Positions 47,317-56,314 of a stretch of 64,000 bases of DNA are shown here, piece by piece. The translations under genes were made by a program, and so were the position numbers. Source of the DNA: Magnetococcales bacterium (lineage in GTDB: Bacteria > Pseudomonadota > Magnetococcia > Magnetococcales > UBA8363); contig JADGCV010000021.1 in NCBI GenBank assembly GCA_015228815.1, positions 1 to 64,000 of the forward strand, written 5' to 3'. The notes under the pieces are model-generated. The model was not told the origin of the DNA and did no database searches. It was given only the letters and a program-made list of their open reading frames with translations. Position 1 is the first letter of the stretch; each line of letters opens with the position of its first letter.

Positions 47317-49020
47317 TCAAGGGTCATAGCCGGGAATCTTGTTGATGGCAATCGTGTCGATCTGTTTTGGATCCAGATATTTTGCCGCATATTCCATGAA
47401 GACCCTTTCATCGATGAACACCTTGAACAGATCGGGATCGACGTGTTGGTCTTTTTTCATGAATCCCAGGATCTTGAGCGATTCGGAGAGGGTCTTGGCC
47501 GGTTTATAGGGACGATCGTTGGCCGTCAGTGCTTCGAAGACATCGGCGATGGCCATGATGCGGGCGCCGATGGACATCTGATCGCGGGTCAATCCGGCGG
47601 GATACCCCTTGCCGTTCATCGTTTCATGATGGGACCCCGCCATTTCGGGAACACGGCTGAGTTGTTTGGGAAAGGGGAGCTTTTCCAGCATGTTTTTCGT
47701 GGCGACCACATGGTGGTTGATGATCTTGCGTTCCGCCGGGGTCAGTGTCCCCTTGGCAATGTTGAGGTTTTCGATTTCGTTGTCGGTGAGAAAGGGGTGT
47801 CGCTTCCCGTCGCTGTCGATCCATTCCTTTCGCCCGATCTCCCGGACCCGATTCTGGCGATCGGCGGACATGAATTCTCCGCCAAGATTGGATTCGCGAA
47901 TGAACGCCTGATCCTGGCCGAGTCGTTCAAGGTTTTGTTTCAGTTCCTCTTCCAGGGGGGCAATGCGGGCAGGATCCCCGGCTTGCAATGCCTCGACCTT
48001 TTTCCGGAGAAATTCGATCTCGGCGTCTCGTCTCAGAACCTCGAAACGGGCATCCACGGTATGAATGCGATCATGGATGGTTTCAAGCTTGGTCGCCTTG
48101 TCAACGACATATTCCGGGGTCACGACCTTGCCGCAATCGTGCAACCATGCCGCAATTCTCAGTTCGTAGAGATCTTCCTCGGTGGGGGAATAATCCTTGA
48201 GGACGCCGACCTCGCTTTTGGCCGCGGCCCGGGCCAAAAGGTCCGCCAGCACCGGAACACGTTCGCAATGACCACCGGTATAGGGCGATTTTTCGTCGAT
48301 GGCGTTGGCGATCGTTTGAATGAACGCCTCGAACAGATTTTTCAGGTTTTCGATCAACCTCTGGTTGGTCATCGAAATGGCCGCCTGCGAGGCCAACGAC
48401 TCGGCCAATTGTTGATCGGCCAGGGTAAAGGGTTTGATGGCCCCGGTGTGGCTGTCCTTGGCATTGATCAGCTGCAAAACACCGATGATTTCATTTTCAT
48501 GATTTTTCAGGGGAACCGTCAGAAACGACCGCGACCGGTAACCGGTCATCTGGTCGAATTTTTTCGTTCCCGAAAAATCGAACCCTTCCGCTTCGTAGGC
48601 GTCGGGAATATTGATGGTGCAATCCCCAAGCGCCGCCGCCGCGGCGATCATTTGCAGATTGGGCTGGCCGTCCTTGTAGAGGGGGAGGGCAGGGAAGGGG
48701 ATCTCGACCCCCGTCGTTCCACCCATGGCAATCTTCAGGGAGTCGGTGCGTATGATCTCGAATTTCAGGGTGTTGTCAGCAGTCTTGGTATACATCGTGC
48801 CGGCATCGGCATTGGTCAGATCCTTGGCTCCGAGGAGAATGTTCTCCAGCAGCCTTTTGGTATCCCGTTCCGATGAAAGGGCAATCCCCAATTGATTGAG
48901 CTTGTCAACCCGAGCCAACAAATGGGTGACATCACTCATGTCAAGATCGGCGGTGGCATCGCCGCCGGGAGATTCCTCGTCATCGTCGGAATCGCGCGGT
49001 TGTGTATCCTTGTCATCCAT
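47317..49020 (-). CDS. GAF domain plus HD-GYP phosphodiesterase
   Basis: A 567-residue protein predicted to degrade cyclic di-GMP. The acidic N-terminus is followed by GAF (about 40-220, RSRSFLTVPLKNHENEIIGVL) and HD-GYP (TGGHCERVPVLADLLA, AAWLHDCGKVVTPEYVVDKAT, HHETMNGKGYPAGLTRDQM). Between the HD helix and the HH/GYP part sits a long insertion (about 110 residues, partly coiled coil: IEFLRKKVEALQAGDPARIAP). All metal ligands seem present. The ATG at 49020 has AGGA upstream; the frame extends to 49062. Same strand as the CHASE2 gene 97 bp downstream. Confidence 0.92.
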   Translation of the reverse strand: MDDKDTQPRDSDDDEESPGGDATADLDMSDVTHLLARVDKLNQLGIALSSERDTKRLLENILLGAKDLTNADAGTMYTKTADNTLKFEIIRTDSLKIAMGGTTGVEIPFPALPLYKDGQPNLQMIAAAAALGDCTINIPDAYEAEGFDFSGTKKFDQMTGYRSRSFLTVPLKNHENEIIGVLQLINAKDSHTGAIKPFTLADQQLAESLASQAAISMTNQRLIENLKNLFEAFIQTIANAIDEKSPYTGGHCERVPVLADLLARAAAKSEVGVLKDYSPTEEDLYELRIAAWLHDCGKVVTPEYVVDKATKLETIHDRIHTVDARFEVLRRDAEIEFLRKKVEALQAGDPARIAPLEEELKQNLERLGQDQAFIRESNLGGEFMSADRQNRVREIGRKEWIDSDGKRHPFLTDNEIENLNIAKGTLTPAERKIINHHVVATKNMLEKLPFPKQLSRVPEMAGSHHETMNGKGYPAGLTRDQMSIGARIMAIADVFEALTANDRPYKPAKTLSESLKILGFMKKDQHVDPDLFKVFIDERVFMEYAAKYLDPKQIDTIAINKIPGYDP

Positions 49021-49269
49021 GAAAATGTTCCTGCCCTTGTGAATCCAGCAAGTCGGCCCCAAACCACGGATCCCAGTATAAACAATTCAGATCGCTTTTC
49101 CATCTTATTCGGCCAGGACCGTTCAAGGATTCATACATTATTTGACAATTCATCCTTTTGTTTCGATGGCTGTCCGTGATGGCAAAGCGTGTCAAACAAA
49201 GTTCTTTCAAATCCTGATTGGGTTGTGATATGCTGCTGTTGGTCTTAATGTTCACTCGGAAAGCCGCGC

Positions 49270-49449
49270 ATGACCGCCGTCACTTTTTCCACCAGGCGTG
49301 ATCTCAAGGATCTTGAAATCCGCATGGAGACGCGATTGAAAGAACTTGAACTCCGCATCGCCGCCGAACTGGCCCCGATCAAATGGGGCATGGCCATTGC
49401 CATCGGTGGTATCCTTACGCTCATCCTCAAATCCTTCTTCCCGCATTGA
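49270..49449 (+). CDS. Small membrane protein with a coiled-coil head (59 aa)
   Basis: A 59-residue frame: a charged helix (RRDLKDLEIRMETRLKELEL), then a membrane helix (KWGMAIAIGGILTLILKSFF). This matches the C-terminal half of small DUF1640-like coiled-coil membrane proteins that often accompany toxin-antitoxin or mobile loci; such proteins are usually longer at the N-terminus. No partner gene is present. The AT-rich upstream region could hold a promoter. Confidence is moderate because of size. Confidence 0.55.
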   Translation: MTAVTFSTRRDLKDLEIRMETRLKELELRIAAELAPIKWGMAIAIGGILTLILKSFFPH

Positions 49450-49469
49450 CCTGCGCATCACCGCACCCG

Positions 49470-49575
49470 ATTTAACATAATACATCTTATGCGACCAGCA
49501 GCACGGTTATTGAAGGCCATTGGCGTTCCGAAGGATTTCCGGCACCCACGTCGCATAAGGCGCGTTATGTTAAAT
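49470..49575. repeat. 106-bp attC-like inverted repeat
   Basis: Left arm 49470-49495 and right arm 49550-49575 are inverted copies: ATTTAACATAA, then 6 unmatched bases, then TTATGCGAC. The 11-bp and 9-bp blocks pair perfectly, with a 54-bp centre (49496-49549). The ends ATTTAAC and GTTAAAT fit the RYYYAAC and GTTRRRY core sites of integron attC sites, and the R box - unpaired spacer - L box - variable tip plan is the same. An extrahelical base, usual in attC, is not seen, and no integrase is nearby. A small MITE-like element is the alternative. Confidence 0.6.
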
Positions 49576-49667
49576 TCATGGGACGCTCATTCTCCCTTGG
49601 CAAAACAACCCGTCCTGGTAGATCATCATCCGCGAATATCCGCAAACCCCATGCAAGGTTGTTCCTC

Positions 49668-51719
49668 ATGCGCCCCATTTTGGTTACAAGCGCCCTTCCC
49701 TATGCCAACGGTTCGATTCATCTTGGTCATCTGGTCGAATACGTTCAGACCGACATCTGGGTTCGGTTTCAAAAGACCCGAGGCAGGAATTGTCTGTATT
49801 TCTGCGCCGACGACACCCATGGAACGCCGATCATGATCCGGGCGCGCAATGAAGGAATCACCCCCGAAGCGCTGGTTGCACGGATCCATGACGAGCATGT
49901 CCGCGATTTTTCCGATTTTTTGATCGGCTTTGACCACTATCATTCCACCAACTCGGAAGAAAACCGCCTCTTGAGCGAGGAAATCTACCGTGCCAACCGC
50001 AAGGCGGGCCACATTCATACCGCCCTGGTCATGCAGGCCTATTGCGTCAAGGATGGCATTTTTCTTCCGGACCGGTTCATTCGCGGTCGCTGTCCCTCGT
50101 GCGGGGCCATGGATCAATATGGTGATTCCTGTGAATCCTGTTCCGCGACCTATTCACCGCTTGACCTTGATGAGCCGTGCTGTGCCTTGTGTGGCACGCC
50201 TCCCGAAGAACGGGAGTCGGAACATTATTTTTTCCAATTGGGCGATTTCGAACCGTTTCTCCGGGAGTGGACCCGTTCCGGGGCGTTGCAGGTGCAGATG
50301 GCCAACAAACTTGACGAATGGTTCGAGGCGGGACTCAAGGCCTGGGACATCTCCCGGGACGGCCCCTACTTCGGTTTTGAAATTCCCGACGCTCCGGGAA
50401 AATATTTTTATGTATGGCTTGATGCCCCCGTTGGTTACATGGCCTCTTCCCTGAGCCATTTCAGGCGCCACGGCATTGATTTTGACCGTTACTGGCGTCA
50501 GGACGATCAGGTGGAAATCTATCATTTCATCGGCAAGGACATCCTTTATTTCCATACCCTCTTCTGGCCTGCCATGCTCAAGGGGGCCGGCTTCAGGACG
50601 CCGACCGGGGTTTTCGCCCATGGTTTTCTGACGGTCAATGGACAAAAAATGTCCAAATCTCGTGGAACCTTCATCACGGCCCGAAGCTATCTTGAAGAAC
50701 TCGATCCCGAATATCTGCGCTATTATTATGCCGCCAAACTGGGCAAGGGGGTGGATGACATCGATTTGAATCTGGAAGATTTTGTCCAGAGGGTCAATGC
50801 CGACCTTGTGGGCAAGGTGGTCAATCTGGCTTCGCGTACTTCGGGTTTCATTCACAAGCATTTCGCGGGGCAATTGTCTGCCCATTATCCGGAGGATCAG
50901 GGATTGTTTTATTCATTTACCTCGGAAATGGAATCCATCGCCAATCTGTACCAGGAGCGTGAATTTGCCCGGGCCATGCGGGCGATCATGGCCCTGGCCG
51001 ACCGGGCCAACCGTTTCGTCGAAGAGAAGGCGCCATGGAATCTTGCGAAGGAACAACGGTTTACTGAGTTGCAGGAGACCTGTACCATTGCCCTGAATCT
51101 TTTTCGCCTTTTGATGATTCAGTTGCATCCGGTATTGCCCGTCATGGCGGAGAAAACGCGATTGTTTCTCAATCTCAAGGAGATGAACTGGAGTTCCTCG
51201 ATCCAGCCATTGTTCGGAACCCGCATTGAGCCTTTTCGTCCCTTGATGCAGCGCGTCGATCCAAAAAAAGTCGAGGCCATGGTCGTGTCCTCCCGGGCGG
51301 GCGATGGGGTCCCCTCCCCTACTCCCGTGGTGGTCGCTGCGACTGTCGAGGAAAAAGTGGTTGCGGTAGTGCCACCGCAAGAAGCGAGTGCCACCATCGA
51401 CCTGGAGGCCTTCATGGCGGTCGATTTGCGGGTTGCCCGGGTTCGCCACGCCGAGACCGTGGCCGGGGCGGACAAACTATTGAGACTGGTCCTTGATGTC
51501 GGACCCTTGGGGGAGCGAACGGTCCTGGCGGGTATCCGGTCGGCCTACGTGCCCGAAGGTCTGGTGGGACAGTTGGTGGTATTGGTGGCCAACCTGCAAC
51601 CGCGAAAGATGAAATTCGGGATTTCCGAAGGCATGGTTCTGGCGGCGGGCGATGGTGCGGGAAAATTATTTCTTGTCGCTCCCGGTCCAGGGGCAGAACC
51701 GGGTATGCGGATCAAGTAA
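49668..51719 (+). CDS. metG: Methionyl-tRNA synthetase MetG
   Basis: A 683-residue class I aminoacyl-tRNA synthetase. The HIGH-type motif is in [15 protein letters not shown], the KMSKS motif in [12 protein letters not shown], and zinc knuckles in CPSCG...CESC and [10 protein letters not shown]-terminal tRNA-binding OB domain (about 575-683, [23 protein letters not shown]) is attached by a Val/Pro-rich linker. The frame extends to 49578, but the ATG at 49668 gives the family start [15 protein letters not shown]. Confidence 0.97.
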   Translation: MRPILVTSALPYANGSIHLGHLVEYVQTDIWVRFQKTRGRNCLYFCADDTHGTPIMIRARNEGITPEALVARIHDEHVRDFSDFLIGFDHYHSTNSEENRLLSEEIYRANRKAGHIHTALVMQAYCVKDGIFLPDRFIRGRCPSCGAMDQYGDSCESCSATYSPLDLDEPCCALCGTPPEERESEHYFFQLGDFEPFLREWTRSGALQVQMANKLDEWFEAGLKAWDISRDGPYFGFEIPDAPGKYFYVWLDAPVGYMASSLSHFRRHGIDFDRYWRQDDQVEIYHFIGKDILYFHTLFWPAMLKGAGFRTPTGVFAHGFLTVNGQKMSKSRGTFITARSYLEELDPEYLRYYYAAKLGKGVDDIDLNLEDFVQRVNADLVGKVVNLASRTSGFIHKHFAGQLSAHYPEDQGLFYSFTSEMESIANLYQEREFARAMRAIMALADRANRFVEEKAPWNLAKEQRFTELQETCTIALNLFRLLMIQLHPVLPVMAEKTRLFLNLKEMNWSSSIQPLFGTRIEPFRPLMQRVDPKKVEAMVVSSRAGDGVPSPTPVVVAATVEEKVVAVVPPQEASATIDLEAFMAVDLRVARVRHAETVAGADKLLRLVLDVGPLGERTVLAGIRSAYVPEGLVGQLVVLVANLQPRKMKFGISEGMVLAAGDGAGKLFLVAPGPGAEPGMRIK

Positions 51720-51734
51720 TGATTTGATCCGCAT
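51705..51734. terminator. Perfect 11-bp hairpin between convergent genes
   Basis: ATGCGGATCAA (51705-51715) and TTGATCCGCAT (51724-51734) form a perfect stem with an 8-nt loop. It overlaps the metG stop and lies just before the stop of the convergent TatD gene. There is no run of T on either side, so it may stabilise mRNA ends or work with Rho rather than terminate alone. Confidence 0.5.
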
Positions 51735-51736
51735 CG

Positions 51737-53116
51737 CTATCCGACCTGGTTCAACAATCGTTTCCTGAAGGATACCCCCAATTCTTCCCGGGCGATTTGC
51801 CGACACGCTTCAATATCCACTCCCGCCAACCCTTCGACCGCCGTCACAACCACCTCGGGGACATGTCGTTTTACCGCATGGCAAAACTCCTTCACCGCGC
51901 CATACGATCCAGGCATGGACGGATGGCACAAGCTGTCATAAACCGTTTCGTTCTGCGCATTCAGGGAAATGGAAACGGCATCGATGATTCCGGAAAAAGA
52001 AGGGGTGACATCGCGGCCATGGACCCGGTTGGCCAACCCGTCGGTATTGATCCGTATCCTGGGACATCCCCGCCCCCTGGCCCAGTGGGCCACAGCCAAC
52101 AAAACCGGCAGTCGCAACGTCGGTTCACCAAAACCACAAAAAACCAATTCATCATACGAAGATACATCACCAAGCGCTGCAATGATCTCCTCGGCCTTCG
52201 GATTGCGCCGCAACGTCAAATCATACTGGTGAACCACTGGACGTTCCCACTTGGGACAAAAAGAGCATCTCAAGGTGCAGCCATGGGTCAGGTTGACATA
52301 GATTCCCCGGCCAATCACATATACCAGTGTTTCCCCCTGTGCCACCAAGGTTTCCAGACGAAACAGATTCCGATAGTTGGATGTCGTCTCATGTGCCAGT
52401 TCCTCAAGGGAAATTCCTTTGACATCGGCCAGTACCCGAGCCACCTCGACGACTCGGGCAGGTTCGTTTCTTTTGCCGCGAAAGGGAATCGGCGCCAGAT
52501 AGGGCGCGTCCGTTTCGATCAGTAACCGATTCAAGGGAACCGCCGTCGCGATTTGCCGCAACGACTCCGACCCGCGAAAAGTCAGGATTCCTGAGAAACT
52601 GATGTGAAATCCAGCCGCCAGCGCCCACTGGGCCAACGCCATGGAACCACTGAAACAGTGAATGACGCCACCAACACTCTGCCCCCCCTCCTCCTCCAGG
52701 ATCCGGATGGTATCCTCTTCTGCCTCCCGTGTATGGACGATCAATGGCAATTGGCGGGCTGTCGCCACCCGGATGTGTTCCCGAAAAACCCTCTTTTGAG
52801 AGTTACGCGGCGAATGGTCGTAGTGGAAATCAAGCCCGGTCTCGCCTACCGCAACCATTCGCGGGTGTTCCAGGGCATGGAACAACTCCGTCATGAACCG
52901 GGGCGAGGCCTCGTCGGCATGATGCGGATGAATGCCGGCGCTGATGGTCACGTTGTCATGCGCTTCGGCCATCCGGATCAGTCCCTCGGTTTCGGTCAGT
53001 CGGGTGGCAACCGTGGTGACGAAGACCACTCCGGCCTGATGCGCCCTTTGCAGGACCTGATCCAAATCCTTGTCAAACCGGGAATCGTTCAGATGGCAAT
53101 GACTGTCGGCAAACAT
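51737..53116 (-). CDS. TatD-family metal hydrolase fused to a TatD-linked radical SAM protein
   Basis: A 459-residue fusion. Residues 1-260 are TatD: HxH at His6/His8 (DSHCHLND), Glu92 (VGETGLDFHYD), His128 (LIVHTREA), His153 (VIHCFSG) and Asp203 (LIETDAPYLAP), all metal ligands present. Residues about 265-459 are a radical SAM domain with Cys280, Cys284 and Cys287 in THGCTLRCSFCPKW, then CGFGEPTLR and INTDGLAN. A radical SAM family known to be encoded beside TatD (TIGR04038) fits; here the two form one chain. It closes the fab-mltG-tmk-holB-ricT operon, where E. coli also has tatD (ycfH). Confidence 0.92.
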   Translation of the reverse strand: MFADSHCHLNDSRFDKDLDQVLQRAHQAGVVFVTTVATRLTETEGLIRMAEAHDNVTISAGIHPHHADEASPRFMTELFHALEHPRMVAVGETGLDFHYDHSPRNSQKRVFREHIRVATARQLPLIVHTREAEEDTIRILEEEGGQSVGGVIHCFSGSMALAQWALAAGFHISFSGILTFRGSESLRQIATAVPLNRLLIETDAPYLAPIPFRGKRNEPARVVEVARVLADVKGISLEELAHETTSNYRNLFRLETLVAQGETLVYVIGRGIYVNLTHGCTLRCSFCPKWERPVVHQYDLTLRRNPKAEEIIAALGDVSSYDELVFCGFGEPTLRLPVLLAVAHWARGRGCPRIRINTDGLANRVHGRDVTPSFSGIIDAVSISLNAQNETVYDSLCHPSMPGSYGAVKEFCHAVKRHVPEVVVTAVEGLAGVDIEACRQIAREELGVSFRKRLLNQVG

Positions 53117-53169
53117 GTCGTGTCCAACTTTTCTTTCAATAATTTGAGTCCAGATGGTCAGCTGAATCG

Positions 53170-54645
53170 TTATCCAAGGGATCCCGGTTGGCCCGCCACC
53201 TTTCTTCGTTTGCGCCGCCGCCGTCTCGAAGAGATTTCCGGCGGCAATCCCGGACGCCCCTCGGCCATTTCCCTGGTCGAGGAATCCGGGACGGGTCCTT
53301 TCTCGATGGACGTTCCGGCAGTCGCTTGGATTTCTTCTCCAACCGCTTCATTGTTTTGGGCCGGGGAAGACTTTTTTCGGTTTCTTTTCTTTCGTGAGCG
53401 CCGCTTTTGTCCGACCGATTCCATCCCCTCCTCCGGCACCGGGACCTCTTCCCGAGTTTCGCAACGGATGGCCTCCTCGGTCCGTTCCCCGGAAATGGCT
53501 TCCTGTTGCTCCACGACGCGACCCTGGGTTGGCGCCACCGACGAGACCATCGGTTTTTCGGATGACAATTCTACCGCTGGACGGATTTCCCGGGTTCCAT
53601 CGGCAAATTGACAGGTGACGCTCCCACGCAAAGGCTGGACGCTCCGTACCAGAACTTCACGACCATCTCCGATCCAATAGACGCCCTTGGGGGATGGTAA
53701 GGAGTTTCTCAGATGGGAATAGGTATCATTTTCGTAGGCCAGACAACACATCAGACGACCACAAACCCCCGAGATGCCGTCAGGGTTCAAGGAAAGGTCC
53801 TGGTTTTTGGCCATCCGCACCGAAACGGGATGAAACTGCTGCAAATACTGGGAGCAGCAATAATCCTTGCCGCAATGTCCCACGCCTCCGAGCAGCCGGG
53901 TTTCATCGCGAACGCCGACATGCCGCATTTCTACCCGGATCGCCAACTGCTCCGACAGATTCTTGACCAGATCGCGAAAATCGACCCGAGCATCGGAAGT
54001 GAAGAAAAAAATGGCCTTCGTTCCTCCTGGTTGATAGGTCACCCGGGACAACTTCATCGGCAGCCCCGACTTTCGAATCAACTCCCGGCCCAGAATCTTG
54101 GCCTTGAGTTCTTTTTCCCGTCGTTCCCGGGCCTGATCTTCTTCTTGATCCCCCAACTTGCGAACGATGCGAATGATCCGGCCAGGATAAGGTTTTCTCG
54201 GATCATTTTTCCCAGAGAAAACTGCATGGGAAACAAAAACGACCCGACCTTCCATTTCTCCGTCCCTCGTCTGGACAAGCAGGCGATCCCCAGCCACAAG
54301 ATCGGGAACTCCAGCCACCAGGCGATAAACCATGCTCGATCCCGACAATCGAATCCCAAACAACCGACGCTCCCCCCGACCCGAACGGGTCAATGGGTTC
54401 AAACCACCCTGCCCCGAAGCCAAAGACGAGTCCCCTTGGCCCAACGAATCGTCACCGGCAGACGCTTCTTCTCCGGATGGGAGATCATCCGTCACGGGTA
54501 CATGATGATGTATGGATAATCCACCTTCAATCCCGGTTTCTTCCCCGGTCTGCATGCCGCCATCCGATTCCTGGCGTTCCAGGTCGTTTTCCGCGCAAAA
54601 GGAATCGGCAACAGAGTGCAACAAAGGTTCAGTTCCATGGCTCAA
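53170..54645 (-). CDS. PSP1/RicT-family protein with long extensions
   Basis: A 491-residue protein. The central PSP1 domain (about 90-350) carries FGIRLSGSSMVYRL, PMKLSRVTYQPGGTKAIFFFTSDARVDFR, RLLGGVGHCGKDYCCS and GRLMCCLAYE, including the Cys residues that bind Fe-S clusters in Bacillus RicT (YaaT). A low-complexity acidic N-terminus (about 90 residues) and a basic, Arg/Lys-rich C-terminal tail (KRRSRKKRNRKKSS, SSRRRRRKRRK) are extra. The TTG start overlaps the holB stop (TTGA). In Bacillus this gene also lies next to holB and tmk. A role in RNA processing is inferred from RicT. Confidence 0.85.
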   Translation of the reverse strand: MSHGTEPLLHSVADSFCAENDLERQESDGGMQTGEETGIEGGLSIHHHVPVTDDLPSGEEASAGDDSLGQGDSSLASGQGGLNPLTRSGRGERRLFGIRLSGSSMVYRLVAGVPDLVAGDRLLVQTRDGEMEGRVVFVSHAVFSGKNDPRKPYPGRIIRIVRKLGDQEEDQARERREKELKAKILGRELIRKSGLPMKLSRVTYQPGGTKAIFFFTSDARVDFRDLVKNLSEQLAIRVEMRHVGVRDETRLLGGVGHCGKDYCCSQYLQQFHPVSVRMAKNQDLSLNPDGISGVCGRLMCCLAYENDTYSHLRNSLPSPKGVYWIGDGREVLVRSVQPLRGSVTCQFADGTREIRPAVELSSEKPMVSSVAPTQGRVVEQQEAISGERTEEAIRCETREEVPVPEEGMESVGQKRRSRKKRNRKKSSPAQNNEAVGEEIQATAGTSIEKGPVPDSSTREMAEGRPGLPPEISSRRRRRKRRKVAGQPGSLG

Positions 54646-55616
54646 GGGACGGCTCCAGAAATCCGCAGAATCCTGATGAAGATCCCCTCAAGGAGGAGAC
54701 GTTTGTTGACGTTGATCGCCTCTGCCAGCGCAAATGCCTTTTCGGCGCTGGTCGCAACCACCAACCACCCACGAACCCGTTCGGGAGCGGGTGTCGTGAC
54801 AAGACAGTCACGCACCCGATCCGCGAGCCATTGACGGATGACAAACCGTGCCAGGAAAAACCGACTGGCGTCGGACCATTCTTCGGCGACGTCGCATGCC
54901 CCCGACAGACGTCCCTGACGCATCATCATGTCCAGGTCCCGCGAAAGCCGTTCACACCCCTCCAACCGCCCCTCTTCGATAAACTGCATGGCGATGCCCA
55001 GATTCCCCTCGGAATAGTTCATCACCGATTGCAACGCGGCATCGGTCAGCGTCACCTTGCCTTTCAGGATCGACGAAAACTCTTCCCTGGACAAGGATTG
55101 AAAACCATGGACAACACATCGCGACCGAATGGTCGGCAACAACATTCCCGGTCGGCAGGTCACGAGAATCAGGATTGAATTGGCCGGTGGTTCCTCAAGA
55201 GTTTTCAACAGCGCGTTGGCGGCGGCGGCATTCATTTCGGCGGCATCATCGACCACCGCCACCTTCCATTCCGATTCCATCGGCGTCAACGAGAGAAATC
55301 GCGATAATTCCCGGATCCGATCGATCGAAATACGGGTCTTATCCTCTTCCTTTTCAACCCATTGGACATCGGAATGACAACGAACGGAAATCTTGTGGCA
55401 CACGTCGCACTGGCCACATCCGCCCAGGGAATCATTCGATACGTCATGAGTACACATCAAGGATCGAATGAATGCCGCGGCAACGGTGGCCTTTCCGATT
55501 CCGGAGGGGCCGGAAAAAATGGAGGCATGCGGGATGCTTTTTTTATTCAACCGTGCCCGCAACCCCCGAATCACCTCCCGATGACCGACAAGTGTACCCA
55601 AAGTATCGTGGGCCAT
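54642..55616 (-). CDS. holB: DNA polymerase III delta' subunit HolB
   Basis: A 324-residue clamp-loader subunit with the Walker-like SGPSGIGKATVAAAFIRS, a zinc knuckle (CGQCDVCHKISV), VAVVDDAAEMNAAAANALLKTLEEPP and the sensor region LVTCRPGMLLPTIRSRC. It works in the DnaX complex to load the sliding clamp. The ATG at 55616 has GAAGGA 5 nt upstream, preferred over the longer frame to 55667. It lies 8 bp after tmk. Confidence 0.95.
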   Translation of the reverse strand: MAHDTLGTLVGHREVIRGLRARLNKKSIPHASIFSGPSGIGKATVAAAFIRSLMCTHDVSNDSLGGCGQCDVCHKISVRCHSDVQWVEKEEDKTRISIDRIRELSRFLSLTPMESEWKVAVVDDAAEMNAAAANALLKTLEEPPANSILILVTCRPGMLLPTIRSRCVVHGFQSLSREEFSSILKGKVTLTDAALQSVMNYSEGNLGIAMQFIEEGRLEGCERLSRDLDMMMRQGRLSGACDVAEEWSDASRFFLARFVIRQWLADRVRDCLVTTPAPERVRGWLVVATSAEKAFALAEAINVNKRLLLEGIFIRILRISGAVP

Positions 55617-55624
55617 GGTGTCCT

Positions 55625-56314
55625 TCAAGAAAGAAGTCGTGAAAATGTTTCCCACACGTTGATCCATATTTTTTCGCCAATGTTTTCCCTGGAGTCGAAA
55701 CCGTCGATGACGAAAAAACGCGCATCATTCTCCTTGGCCAGGGTCATGAAGCCCGCATGGACCCGATCCTGAAACGATTCCCCTTCCTGTTCGAATCGGG
55801 TTTCCGGAAAAGATTGGCTTGAATCAAGTTTTCCCTGAAGGCGTCGGCGGCGTTCCGCGGCATCCAAAGTCAACAGAATGGTCAAATGAGGGGTCAATGA
55901 TCCCATGGCCCATCGATGAATGGCCTCGATCATGGAACGGTCGATTCCCCGGCCATATCCCTGATAGGCCATGGTGCTGTCGAAAAAACGATCACAGACA
56001 ACCCACTGCCCCCGTTCCAACGATGGACCGATCACCTGGCGGACATGCTCGATGCGGGCGGCGATCATAAGGAGAAGTTCTGTCTTTTCATGAATCGAAT
56101 CAGGTTGACCCGAAACCAGCAGTTGCCGCAGACGTTCCGAAAACGGACATCCTCCGGGCTCCCGGGTCAACACGACCGGAACCCCCAGATGGGTCAGCCG
56201 TTGCGCCAACAGATACGCCTGGGTTGATTTTCCCGAGCCATCGGCCCCCTCGATGGTGATCAATTTTCCCTTTCCAAGGAATGGCGTGGCGATTTCATCA
56301 ATGCGGTCGTCCAT
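55625..56314 (-). CDS. tmk: Thymidylate kinase Tmk
   Basis: A 229-residue kinase that phosphorylates dTMP. P-loop IEGADGSGKSTQAYLL, DR(E/Y) motif LTREPGGCPFSERLRQLL and the DRFFDSTMAYQGYGRG segment are clear. The ATG at 56314 overlaps mltG by 17 bp. The frame upstream to 56554 is a shadow of mltG. Confidence 0.95.
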   Translation of the reverse strand: MDDRIDEIATPFLGKGKLITIEGADGSGKSTQAYLLAQRLTHLGVPVVLTREPGGCPFSERLRQLLVSGQPDSIHEKTELLLMIAARIEHVRQVIGPSLERGQWVVCDRFFDSTMAYQGYGRGIDRSMIEAIHRWAMGSLTPHLTILLTLDAAERRRRLQGKLDSSQSFPETRFEQEGESFQDRVHAGFMTLAKENDARFFVIDGFDSRENIGEKIWINVWETFSRLLS

